This document shows positions 1 to 6,779 of a stretch of 14,765 bases of DNA, piece after piece. The DNA comes from an uncultured Oscillibacter sp. (GTDB lineage Bacteria; Bacillota; Clostridia; Oscillospirales; Oscillospiraceae). Where the stretch lies: contig NZ_CAJUBK010000054.1 of the NCBI RefSeq assembly GCF_910584465.1, forward strand, positions 1 through 14,765, written 5' to 3'. The translations under genes and the position numbers were made by a program. Position 1 is the stretch's first letter, and each line of letters opens with the position of its first letter. The notes beneath the pieces were generated by a model, which did no database searches, had not been told where the DNA came from, and was given only the letters and a program-made list of their open reading frames with translations.

Positions 1-862
1 GGCCCAGCTTGATGTCCTTCACCACGTCCAGGTCGATGCCGCTGGGGTCGTGGATATAGCCGTTGGAATCGCTGAGGGCCACGACCTTCGCGCCCAGCTC
101 CGCGGCCTTCTGCGTGGCGAAGATGGCCACGTTGCCGCTGCCGGAGATGACCACGGTCTTGCCCTGGAAGCTGTCGCCCTTCATCTTCGCCAGCATCTCC
201 GCGGTCAGGTAGCAGAGGCCGTAGCCCGTGGCCTCCGTGCGGACCAGGGAGCCGCCGAAGCTGAGGCCCTTGCCCGTCAGCACGCCGGCGGCGTAAGTCC
301 CCCGGACCCGGCGGTACTGGCCGAAGAGGTAGCCGATCTCCCGCGCGCCCACGCCGATGTCTCCGGCGGGCACGTCCACGAACTGGCCGATGTGCCGCTG
401 GAGCTCCGTCATGAAGCTCTGGCAAAAGCGCATGACCTCCTCGTCGCTCTTGCCCTTGGGGTCGAAGTCCGCGCCGCCCTTGGCCCCGCCCATGGGCAGG
501 GTGGTGAGGCTGTTCTTCAAGATCTGCTCGAAGCCCAGGAACTTCAGGATGGAGAGGTCGACGGTGGGATGGAACCGCAGCCCCCCCTTGTAGGGGCCGA
601 TGGCGGAGCTGAACTGGACCCGGTAGCCCCGGTTCACCTGGATCTTCCCCTGGTCGTCCACCCAGGGTACCCGGAAGCTGATGACCCGCTCGGGCTCCAC
701 GAAGGTCTCGACGATGCCCTTCTCCTCATATTCGGGATGCTGGTCGATGATCTGGTCCAGGCTCTCCAGGAACTCCAGGACCGCCTGATGGAACTCCTTC
801 TGGTCCGGGTCCCTGGTGACCACCTGGGTATAGACGCGCTGCAGGTATTCGCTCTTCAACAT
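1..862 (-). CDS. gdhA: NADP-type glutamate dehydrogenase, 3' end cut by window edge
   Basis: Interconverts glutamate with 2-oxoglutarate and ammonium in the cytoplasm. Reading the minus strand from the ATG at 862 gives 287 residues before the edge; the family is about 445 aa, so roughly the last third is missing. Visible motifs are YKGGLRFHP around Lys92, PMGGAKGG with the catalytic-type Lys128, PAGDIGVG with Asp168, and the Rossmann loop GSGNVA at 241-246. These fit the hexameric bacterial NADP(H)-dependent class. The start is supported by an AAGGGG ribosome site about 8 nt upstream. A candidate promoter lies at 983-1012, giving a 5' leader of about 110 nt. No neighbour shares its strand within the window, so it appears to be transcribed alone or with genes beyond the left edge. 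The family call is very secure; cofactor preference is inferred from overall type. Confidence 0.96.
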   Translation of the reverse strand, partial: MLKSEYLQRVYTQVVTRDPDQKEFHQAVLEFLESLDQIIDQHPEYEEKGIVETFVEPERVISFRVPWVDDQGKIQVNRGYRVQFSSAIGPYKGGLRFHPTVDLSILKFLGFEQILKNSLTTLPMGGAKGGADFDPKGKSDEEVMRFCQSFMTELQRHIGQFVDVPAGDIGVGAREIGYLFGQYRRVRGTYAAGVLTGKGLSFGGSLVRTEATGYGLCYLTAEMLAKMKGDSFQGKTVVISGSGNVAIFATQKAAELGAKVVALSDSNGYIHDPSGIDLDVVKDIKLG

Positions 863-982
863 AAAGATCGCCCCTTTGTCCGGCCTTGTCCGTCTGCCGC
901 CTAGGATGCCCCGTACCGGGGCCGATCATGCCATTTTTTGGGAGCTGCGGCGGAGAGGAAGGCCGGGAATTTCCTTCCTTAT

Positions 983-1012
983 AGGATATAGGAAAAACGA
1001 GGTCCTGCACAA
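983..1012 (-). promoter_or_regulatory. Candidate sigma-A promoter for gdhA
   Basis: On the minus strand TTGTGC (1012-1007) and TATCCT (988-983) are separated by 18 nt, in an AT-richer patch upstream of gdhA. The TATCCT -10 box is identical to that of the hydrolase promoter at 4475-4503. The -35 box overlaps GGTCCTGCACA (1001-1011), which recurs almost completely in the inverted repeat at 1121-1136. The match is only moderate. Confidence 0.4.
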
Positions 1013-1071
1013 GAAATAAATTCCCTAAAATGCGGGAGAAATTTTCGCCGATTTAAAGCGAATATCACAAA

Positions 1072-1111
1072 AGCCCCCGGGCCGCCTCTCCGGAGGGGCG
1101 GCCCGGGGGCT
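1072..1111 (-). terminator. Strong 15-bp hairpin with T-run on the minus side
   Basis: Arms 1072-1086 and 1097-1111 are perfectly complementary (AGCCCCCGGGCCGCC and its complement) with a 10-nt loop. On the minus strand the stem is followed by TTTTGTG, the form of an intrinsic terminator. No minus-strand gene ends here, so it may insulate gdhA from antisense transcription, or simply be a structural element in the divergent gdhA/FIST gap. The plus-strand side has no T-run. Confidence 0.4.
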
Positions 1112-1117
1112 CTTCGG

Positions 1118-1139
1118 GCCGGTCCTGTGCAGGACCGGC
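1118..1139. repeat. Perfect 10-bp inverted repeat, possible operator
   Basis: GCCGGTCCTG (1118-1127) and CAGGACCGGC (1130-1139) are separated by only TG. A two-base gap suits a dimeric protein-binding site better than an RNA hairpin. It lies 43 nt upstream of the FIST promoter. Its half GGTCCTG is also present at 1001-1007, overlapping the gdhA -35 candidate. The function is inferred. Confidence 0.4.
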
Positions 1140-1181
1140 AGACCGCACCGAAGTCCGTGGGGCGGATCGGGGAGGAGCCTA

Positions 1182-1210
1182 TTGACAGACCGGCGGTCTT
1201 ACCATATAAT
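1182..1210 (+). promoter_or_regulatory. Exact consensus sigma-A promoter with palindrome in the spacer
   Basis: TTGACA (1182-1187) and TATAAT (1205-1210) are both perfect consensus with the optimal 17-nt spacer. Inside the spacer, AGACCG-G-CGGTCT (1187-1199) is a perfect 6-bp inverted repeat with one central base, well placed for a repressor that blocks RNA polymerase. Transcription should start near 1217 and read the FIST and MCP genes. Confidence 0.85.
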
Positions 1211-1256
1211 GATACACTTGGTGGACTCAGCAGATCGAAAAGGGGGAGACGATGGC

Positions 1257-2312
1257 ATGAAACAGTTTTTTGGTATGAGCCTGCGGGGGGATCTGAGGGA
1301 AGCGCTCCAAGGACTTTATCATCCGCAGTTCATCATGCTGTTATCGAATCATGAACAGTTCGAGGACCATGTGGCGGCGCTGGAAAAGCAGTTCCCCGGT
1401 GTGCCCAGTATCGGATGCATCGGGATGAGCTATCAGACCGGCATGGTGGAGAAGGGCGTGGGCGTCATCGCGTTCTCGGACGGCGTCTCCGCCGTCGCCA
1501 ACGTGCTGGAGCAGGTGTCCACCATGCCTGTGAAATACATACACCGCTTGGAGCGGGACATGCAGACGCTGGCGGGTTCCAGCCAGGACACCGTGTGCAT
1601 CGATCTTTGTTCCGGCAACGACGCCTGCGTCCTCACCACGATCTATACCGCCCTGCGCAAGCGGGGCATCTCCCTGGTGGGCGGCACCGGCGGCCAGGGC
1701 CGCGTGTCCGCCAACGGGCGGGTATATCAGGACGCGGTGGCCTACGCCCTGGTGCGGAACCAGCACGGCCGGGTGAAGACCTATAAGGAGAACATCTACC
1801 ATCCGATGGCGGGCCACCGCTTCGTGGCCTCCAACACGGACCGGGCGAATTACATCCTGGGGTCGCTGAACGGCAAGAGCGCCAAACAGGTGTACAAGGA
1901 CATCCTCCATGTGACCGACGAGGAGATCCTCACCCGGACGTTCCAAAACCCCTTCGGCAAGCTGAACGGGGAGGACATCTGCATCATCTCCATCAAGGAG
2001 GTCCGGGGCAGTGCCCTGGCCTGCTTCCGGCAGGTGAACGACTCCGACGTGCTCATCCTGCTGGAGCTGGGCGATTACCGTGCCATCGTGCAGGATACCA
2101 TCCGCCAGATCTGCCGGGATTTCCCCCGCCGGTCGGCGATCTTCTCGGTGAACTGCCTGTTCCGATACAAGCTGTTCTCCGAGCAGGGCTATATGCAGGA
2201 CTATCTGCGCGACATGGCGGCGCTGGGCGATCACGCCGGCTTCGTGGGATACGGGGAGCACTATAACGACCGCTTCGTCAACCAGTCCATGACCTGCGTG
2301 GTCTTTGAGTAA
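1257..2312 (+). CDS. FIST-domain sensory protein, cytoplasmic
   Basis: The predicted product is 351 aa, starting MKQFFGMSLRGD. The open frame extends upstream to a TTG at 1182, but that TTG is part of the -35 box. The ATG at 1257 follows AGGGGGAG by about 8 nt and is the believable start. The sequence matches FIST_N followed by FIST_C in layout: a Gly-rich segment (SIGCIGMSYQTG), a VGGTGGQGRVS loop typical of the N-terminal half, and a C-terminal half ending GFVGYGEHYNDRF. FIST domains are predicted small-ligand sensors linked to chemotaxis or cyclic-di-GMP output; the ligand is unknown. There is no signal peptide or membrane segment. The MCP-type gene begins 14 nt after the stop, so the natural reading is that this protein supplies the sensing module that the MCP lacks. 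Confidence 0.85.
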   Translation: MKQFFGMSLRGDLREALQGLYHPQFIMLLSNHEQFEDHVAALEKQFPGVPSIGCIGMSYQTGMVEKGVGVIAFSDGVSAVANVLEQVSTMPVKYIHRLERDMQTLAGSSQDTVCIDLCSGNDACVLTTIYTALRKRGISLVGGTGGQGRVSANGRVYQDAVAYALVRNQHGRVKTYKENIYHPMAGHRFVASNTDRANYILGSLNGKSAKQVYKDILHVTDEEILTRTFQNPFGKLNGEDICIISIKEVRGSALACFRQVNDSDVLILLELGDYRAIVQDTIRQICRDFPRRSAIFSVNCLFRYKLFSEQGYMQDYLRDMAALGDHAGFVGYGEHYNDRFVNQSMTCVVFE

Positions 2313-2326
2313 AGGAGTGAGCAGCC

Positions 2327-3259
2327 ATGTTCTTTCGGAAAAAAGCACAGCCGTCCGCTCAGGCCCAGGAGGAGAAGAGCCTTTACCCGGTGCTGCATGT
2401 GGCGGGCAGTTTGAAGGAATATCAGCGGGAACTGGTCAAGAAGGAGGTCGCCTCCCTTTGGGAGCTGAGCCAGGTGGGCGTCTCCTTTTCCGGCGTGCTG
2501 AAGGAGGGGGACCGGTTCCAGGAGAAGCTCCAGGACCTGAGCGGATCCTTCTCCAACATCAATGAGACGGCGGAGCAGTTCAGCCGCGTGCGGGGAGAGA
2601 TCGGCCAGGCGGTGTCCGAGGCGCGGGGACAGATGGCGGCGCTGGGCGAGACGTCCATGCAGGTGCAGCAGTCTTATCACACCATGTCGGAGACCTTCTC
2701 CCACCTGGAGAACGCGATCAAGCAGATCCAGCAGTCCATGGGCAAGATCGTGTCCATCGCGGAGCAGACCAACATCCTGGCCATCAACGCCTCGATCGAG
2801 GCGGCCAGGGCCGGCGCCGAGGGGCGGAGCTTCGCGGTGGTGGCCACCCAGGTCAAACAGCTGGCGGAGGAGATCAAGGCGCTGGCGGGCGAAGTGGACA
2901 CCGGCGTGAACGAGGTGGAGTGCCGCGCCGGCGAGCTGAGCCAAAGCATCTCGGATTCCCAGCAGACGCTGGGGCAGAGCGCCGGCATCGTGGCCCAGAC
3001 GGAGGGCAGTTTCGAGAAGATCACGGCGGCGGCGGAGGGAGCGACGTCTGTGCAGGAGGGGATCTCCGGCGTCATCGAGGCATCCCGGGAGGAGCTGCAG
3101 GGACTGCGCGAATACTTCGATCAGATCAAGGGGCAGTATCAGGAGGTCGTCAAGCACATCGACTCCGCCAGCCGCCTGGGGACGACGAAGAGCGCGATGT
3201 TCGAGGACATGGACAACATGATCTCCCAGATCCCGCCAATCGTGAGCGAGATGATGTGA
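2327..3259 (+). CDS. Soluble methyl-accepting chemotaxis-type signalling protein
   Basis: The product is 310 aa with no membrane segment and no obvious sensor domain. It is mostly a long coiled-coil hairpin. The tip carries the MCP signature at residues 146-182, including EQTNILAINASIEAARAG and GRSFAVVATQVKQLAEE, which docks CheA/CheW in known MCPs. The first 60 residues (MFFRKKAQPS onward) are variable and could be the contact with the FIST protein. The start is fixed by AAAGGAG (2311-2317) 9 nt before the ATG, just after the FIST stop codon. No che genes lie in the window, so the kinase partner must be elsewhere, or the output may be non-motility. The co-transcribed FIST plus soluble MCP suggests a split cytoplasmic receptor (inference). 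Confidence 0.9.
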   Translation: MFFRKKAQPSAQAQEEKSLYPVLHVAGSLKEYQRELVKKEVASLWELSQVGVSFSGVLKEGDRFQEKLQDLSGSFSNINETAEQFSRVRGEIGQAVSEARGQMAALGETSMQVQQSYHTMSETFSHLENAIKQIQQSMGKIVSIAEQTNILAINASIEAARAGAEGRSFAVVATQVKQLAEEIKALAGEVDTGVNEVECRAGELSQSISDSQQTLGQSAGIVAQTEGSFEKITAAAEGATSVQEGISGVIEASREELQGLREYFDQIKGQYQEVVKHIDSASRLGTTKSAMFEDMDNMISQIPPIVSEMM

Positions 3260-3324
3260 TCCGGCCGCCCGCCGCCCGCGTCCCGCCGGGCCGGCGGGCA
3301 GGGCCTCGCGGCCGGCCGGGCGAT

Positions 3325-3389
3325 AAGACGAACCGACAGCTCCTGGGCCGGACAGCGCCGGTCCTCGAGGAGCTGCCGGCTTGTCTTTT
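3325..3389 (+). terminator. Long hairpin ending the FIST-MCP unit
   Basis: Arms 3325-3344 and 3368-3387 pair over 20 positions (17 Watson-Crick, one G-T, two mismatches). An inner stem, 3345-3351 with 3358-3364, continues the helix past a TCG bulge. The 3' side ends in TTGTCTTTT. It begins 66 nt after the MCP stop. It is longer than a usual intrinsic terminator and may also belong to the hairpin-rich element that follows at 3466. Confidence 0.6.
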
Positions 3390-3465
3390 CCGTGCGGCGG
3401 GACCCCATGAGAGGGGGCGGGGCCCGGGGAGCCCGGACCGAGGACGAAAGCCCCCCAGTGGGATG

Positions 3466-3605
3466 GCCCCGCCGGGGCAGAGCGCCGAAAAGCAGAGGGG
3501 GCTTCATCGGCGGGAAGGGAGAGCGTGACGAGAGGGGCCCAGAGAGGGCCCCTCTCGTTCCCCATAAAAAAGTTGTCAGGACTTTTTTGAAAGTCCTGAC
3601 AACTT
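3466..3605. repeat. Intergenic multi-hairpin element, copy A
   Basis: This copy fills most of the gap of about 400 nt between the converging MCP and hydrolase genes. In order it has a small GC hairpin (3466-3478), the box GCGCCGAAAA (3482-3491), the box CGGGAAGGGA (3511-3520), stem-loop 2 with 12-bp arms 3529-3540 and 3546-3557 around AGAGA, a 12-nt linker, and stem-loop 3 with 16-bp arms 3570-3585 and 3590-3605 around TTTG. Copies B (4545-4695) and C (14645 to the edge) share the order, boxes and stem lengths. I see no gene in 3260-3658. Confidence 0.75.
3564..3605 (-). terminator. Intrinsic terminator of the SleB-type hydrolase gene
   Basis: Read on the minus strand, a perfect 16-bp stem (3605-3590 with 3585-3570, loop CAAA) runs directly into a T-run (complement of the A's at 3565-3571). 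It starts 53 nt past the hydrolase stop codon. The same hairpin is stem-loop 3 of repeat copy A. Confidence 0.75.
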
Positions 3606-3658
3606 GTGCAGCCTGTCGAAAAGACGTTTTCGGCGACTTGCCCCGCCGGGGGACGCCT

Positions 3659-4441
3659 TCACTGGTAGAAGCGGTGACAGCCGATGGTCTGCTGGTAGCT
3701 CCGGCTGGAGTCGATCCAGCTCCCCTCGGAGAGGGCCGGGGCGAAGAAATAGAGGGACCCGCCCGCGGTGTTCTCTCCCGCCAGGGCCCGGCGGGCCGCC
3801 TCCCGGGACAGATCCGAGGGCTCGTTCGCCACGGTGCCGTTGGCCACGGGCTCGAACTGGACGCCGTCCTCCGCATCGAAGATGACCTCGGGGATGGTGT
3901 CGGGGAAGTCCGGGCTCGCCACCCGGTTCAGCACGACGTTGCCCACGGCGATCTGGCCCTCCAGGGGTTCTCCGCCGCTCTCGGCGTGGATGATGCGGGA
4001 GAGCCAATAGTAGTCCATGGCGTCACAGTCCGCGGAGGCGGAGGTCACCGCCGCGCCGCCCAGCCAGGGGTCCCACCGGACGCTGCCGCCCAGGGCCTCC
4101 ATGGTCAGGCGGAGGGGGACGTAGGTCCGGCCCTCCACCACGGCCACAGGACAGGCGCGGAGCCGGCCGCCGACGGTCAGGAGGTCCCGGCCGGGGTCCG
4201 CCGACAGCTGGATCTCGCCGGAGGCGGCGCGGGCGGTGCCGGAGGCGCCGTCCCACCAGACGGTCCAGCCGCCTAAGGACTCCAGCAGGTCCCGGAGGGG
4301 GGCGTAAGTCGTGCCGTTTTCCACATAGGCCGAGATCTCCAGAGGTTCACCGTCCAACTGGACGGCGACAGGCCGTGCCGCCTCCGCCGGGAAGCAGAGG
4401 GCCGCAGAGGCGAGGAGCCCGCATAAGAGTTTCCGTTTCAT
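3659..4441 (-). CDS. Secreted cell-wall hydrolase: stalk domain plus SleB-type hydrolase
   Basis: The product is 260 aa. Residues 1-21 form a signal peptide (MKRKLLCGLL, hydrophobic core, AEA before the likely cut). Residues 25-135 resemble the copper-amine-oxidase-N-like stalk domain, with two repeats of the TYAPLRDLLESLGG / TYVPLRLTMEALGG type. Residues 142-260 are a Hydrolase_2 (SleB/CwlJ) domain with IIHAESGGEP, where Glu154 is the expected catalytic residue, IAVGNVVLNRV, and the ending TIGCHRFYQ. The family degrades peptidoglycan, classically spore cortex during germination, but stalk-SleB fusions also occur in vegetative cells. This protein therefore does not by itself prove sporulation. 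AAGGAAGGAGA upstream supports the start. The gene is monocistronic: promoter at 4475-4503, terminator at 3564-3605. Confidence 0.9.
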   Translation of the reverse strand: MKRKLLCGLLASAALCFPAEAARPVAVQLDGEPLEISAYVENGTTYAPLRDLLESLGGWTVWWDGASGTARAASGEIQLSADPGRDLLTVGGRLRACPVAVVEGRTYVPLRLTMEALGGSVRWDPWLGGAAVTSASADCDAMDYYWLSRIIHAESGGEPLEGQIAVGNVVLNRVASPDFPDTIPEVIFDAEDGVQFEPVANGTVANEPSDLSREAARRALAGENTAGGSLYFFAPALSEGSWIDSSRSYQQTIGCHRFYQ

Positions 4442-4474
4442 GTTGTCTCCTTCCTTGTGTGGAGTTCACTGATA

Positions 4475-4503
4475 AGGATACCGAAAACACGGCCCGGTTA
4501 CAA
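4475..4503 (-). promoter_or_regulatory. Promoter of the SleB-type hydrolase gene
   Basis: On the minus strand TTGTAA (4503-4498) and TATCCT (4480-4475) are 17 nt apart, about 35 nt upstream of the start codon. Spacing is ideal and the -35 is close to consensus. It looks like a housekeeping promoter rather than a sporulation sigma-factor promoter. Confidence 0.6.
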
Positions 4504-4544
4504 GGCTTAAGATCTGGCAGGGGAGGGAGATGCTGGGAAAAGCC

Positions 4545-4695
4545 GAGGGCCGGGACCATGTCCCGGCCCTCCGGGGCGTCGAAAAACGGGAGATGCCGCC
4601 AACGGGGAGGGAGCCGTGCCCGGGAGGCCCGGGAGGGCCTCCCGGGCCTTTTGGATCAGGAAGCCCCCAGGACTTTGAAAAAGTCCTGGGGGCTT
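4545..4695. repeat. Intergenic multi-hairpin element, copy B
   Basis: The order matches copy A: stem-loop 1 with perfect 12-bp arms 4545-4556 and 4560-4571, the box GCGTCGAAAA (4576-4585), the box CGGGGAGGGA (4603-4612), stem-loop 2 with 12-bp arms 4618-4629 and 4636-4647 followed by CTTTT, a 13-nt linker, and stem-loop 3 with 16-bp arms 4661-4676 and 4680-4695. Stem-loop 2 is complementary throughout yet differs in sequence from copy A. Stem-loop 3 keeps the CAGGACTTT core with changed outer pairs. It lies 24 nt beyond the gatD-like stop and upstream of the hydrolase promoter. Confidence 0.75.
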
Positions 4696-4718
4696 GCCCG
4701 TCCCTCGGCCTTATGCGT

Positions 4719-5453
4719 TCACTTCGCCTGCGCCCGCAGGCGCAGCTGCTCCTCCGTGACGGCGTAAGCCTCCTCCGCCCAGCGGTCCGTGGGCCGGTCC
4801 ACCGGCAGGGGCCTGCCCCGGCGGGCGTAGATGGCGGCGGCGGCCGTCTCCAGCAGCTTGGGGTTCTTGACCAGCAGGGGGCCGGTGAGCTGGGAGGCGA
4901 ACACGTTCTTCCAGTGGAAGCCCTCCGGGCCCCGCTCCTTCTCGTTGCCGAAGCCCAGGTCCAGCGAGGTCAACAGCGGCGTCTCCACGCCGGTGACGAC
5001 GCCGCACTTGTTGATGAAGCCCACCACCGCCTCGGGATAGAGGTCCGTATGGGCGTAGACGTCCCCCACGATGCGGCGCTTGCCGTGCTCCGTCGTGAAG
5101 GAGGCCAGGCCCAGGCCGTCGTAAGCGCTGCCGTCGGCCTCCCGGACCGTCTTGCCCAGCAGGTCCATGGCGGTCCCGGCGAAAAGCATGGCCGCGTTGT
5201 CCCGGGCGGCGGCCTCCAGCGGCCCGGCGAAGCGGGCGAAATCCTCCATAGCGGCCCGGGCGGCCCGCTCGGTGCCCGCGCCCATATAGAAGAAGTCCCC
5301 GCGGGAGAGGTCCGCGCCGGCGCCGGGGAGGACGGCCTCCACCGTGACGTCGCAGCCCAGGCCCTTCAGATAGCGCTCCAGGGCCAGCACGTTGGCCCGG
5401 CTGCCGTAGAGATCCATCAGGTCGGGGTAGAAATGGACGATCCGAACTTCCAT
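4719..5453 (-). CDS. gatD: GatD-like glutamine amidotransferase homologue lacking catalytic Cys and His
   Basis: The product is 244 aa, the family's usual length, beginning 3 nt after the murT stop with GGAGG inside the murT end. GatD normally releases ammonia from glutamine so that MurT can amidate D-Glu of lipid II. The fold is recognisable: an N-terminal HFYPDLMDLYGSRANVLAL segment, and LTGPLLVKNP near the C-terminus. The nucleophile segment, normally of the CGGYQ type, here reads MLFAGTAMDLLG, with Ala92 at the Cys position. The YLHGPLL-type His is Thr190. These match Cys94 and His189 of Staphylococcus aureus GatD as I recall it. The reading frame is intact, so this is not a decayed gene. 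It may be a structural partner, or use free ammonia or another donor. The family call is secure; loss of glutaminase activity is an inference from the residues. Confidence 0.85.
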   Translation of the reverse strand: MEVRIVHFYPDLMDLYGSRANVLALERYLKGLGCDVTVEAVLPGAGADLSRGDFFYMGAGTERAARAAMEDFARFAGPLEAAARDNAAMLFAGTAMDLLGKTVREADGSAYDGLGLASFTTEHGKRRIVGDVYAHTDLYPEAVVGFINKCGVVTGVETPLLTSLDLGFGNEKERGPEGFHWKNVFASQLTGPLLVKNPKLLETAAAAIYARRGRPLPVDRPTDRWAEEAYAVTEEQLRLRAQAK

Positions 5454-5456
5454 GCC

Positions 5457-6779
5457 TCACGCCTCCTTTTCCACGCGGCTGAGGATCTTGTCCCGGTCGG
5501 CGAAGCAGGTGACCACGTACAGGTCCTCGTCCCCGCTGTTCTTCAGCGCGGACGCCGCCGCGGCGATGTCCGGCTCCACGGACCAGTTTTCAAGCCCGGT
5601 GTAGGACAGCCGCTCCGCCAGGTCGCCGCAGTACCGGCCCGCCAGCACCACCCGCTTGACATGGGGGGCGCTGAGCTGGTCGAAGTCGATGTCCCACAGC
5701 CAGCTGGTCTCGCTGGTGAAATACTTCCGGCTCACCGCGTCCACGATGACCAGGACCACGCAGTCCCGGTCCTGCGCGGCGATATAGCGCAGGTTCGTGT
5801 CATAGGCCACGGAGTTCTCGTGCTTGCTGGTCAGCAGGGTGCCGTGGCGGGCCCCCAGGCGGAACTTCTGCATCCGGCCGTTTTTCAGCAGGTAGCTGCC
5901 CAGGACGGCGGCGGCGGTCTCCCCGCTGACGCCGCATTCCCGGCAGGCGGCGTAGGCCGCCAGGATGTTGTAGATGTTGTAGATGCTCTGGAAGGCCAGG
6001 GCGATCTGGACCCTGCCGTCGATGGTGACGGTCCAGCGGTCCGTGTCCACCGCCGTGACGGTGTAGTCGGTCCGGGGCTTCCGGTGCCCGCACTTCGTGC
6101 AGCGGTACGCGCCGATGTGGTTATAGTGGACGTAGTCATACTCCATGGGGGCATGGCACACCGGGCAGTAGGCCCCGTCCCGATAGGCCCCGGTGGGCGC
6201 GTCCGTGGAGACGGCGCACTTGTCCAGGCCGAACCACTTGACCTTCCCGTGCCCCCGGGCGAAGCAGGAGGACAGGGGGTCGTCGGCGTTCAGCAGCAGC
6301 TCCGTGTCCGGGTGGATGGCCGGGAGGAGGGAGTCATAGACCCACTCCGGGTGGCCGTTCCGGGTGAGCTGGTCCCGGTAGAGGTTGGTCACCACGAACT
6401 CCGTGGGGTGGAAATACCGGAAGGTATGGGCGGCGTAGCGCTCGTCGGACTCGATGAGCAGCACGTCGGCCCGGACCCGTCCGCCCAGGGTGGCGTGGGT
6501 CAGCACCAGGGTGGCCACGCCCTCGATCTGGTTGGAGCCCTCCTCGTTGTACACGACGGTCTTCCCGTCCGCCCGGAGGACGGCGGCGATCATCTCCACC
6601 GTGGAGGTCTTGCCGTTGGATCCCGTGACGGCGATGATGTGCTCCGGCAGGCGCACCCGCCGGAGGATGTCCGGGCAGATCTTCAGGGCGAACTTGCCCG
6701 GCATGGAGCTGCCCTTGCCGATGAGCCTGCCCACGGCGCGGCCCAGTTTGCATACGGCGATGGCGATCAGCTTCCTCAT
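5457..6779 (-). CDS. murT: MurT-like Mur ligase, probable ATP-dependent subunit paired with GatD homologue
   Basis: The product is 440 aa, normal for MurT. The open frame runs upstream to 7025, but AGGAGGGG sits just before the ATG at 6779, which overlaps the previous stop as ATGA. Features: P-loop GSNGKTST at 53-60, Mur-ligase central domain, a four-Cys zinc ribbon inserted at CPVC 205-208 and CTKC 227-230 (a MurT hallmark), and a C-terminal DUF1727-type domain. MurT activates the D-Glu carboxylate of lipid II and accepts ammonia from GatD. Two C-terminal motifs look unusual: the NPxGFN-type loop reads SKHENSVAYDTN, and the ADGxDxSWIWD-type motif reads FTSETSWLWD. These bear on the ammonia-transfer interface, as does the altered GatD partner. 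Substrate and amine donor may therefore differ from canonical lipid II amidation. Confidence 0.9.
   Translation of the reverse strand: MRKLIAIAVCKLGRAVGRLIGKGSSMPGKFALKICPDILRRVRLPEHIIAVTGSNGKTSTVEMIAAVLRADGKTVVYNEEGSNQIEGVATLVLTHATLGGRVRADVLLIESDERYAAHTFRYFHPTEFVVTNLYRDQLTRNGHPEWVYDSLLPAIHPDTELLLNADDPLSSCFARGHGKVKWFGLDKCAVSTDAPTGAYRDGAYCPVCHAPMEYDYVHYNHIGAYRCTKCGHRKPRTDYTVTAVDTDRWTVTIDGRVQIALAFQSIYNIYNILAAYAACRECGVSGETAAAVLGSYLLKNGRMQKFRLGARHGTLLTSKHENSVAYDTNLRYIAAQDRDCVVLVIVDAVSRKYFTSETSWLWDIDFDQLSAPHVKRVVLAGRYCGDLAERLSYTGLENWSVEPDIAAAASALKNSGDEDLYVVTCFADRDKILSRVEKEA

Noticed and set aside
1182..1256. N-terminal extension of the FIST protein from a TTG at 1182
   Set aside because: That TTG is the first three bases of the -35 box and the transcript should start near 1217; the ATG at 1257 has the ribosome site.
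3260..3658. Small genes in the MCP-hydrolase gap
   Set aside because: Open frames here span the hairpins, lack ribosome sites and have repetitive Arg/Gly/Pro-rich products; the stretch is hairpin elements.
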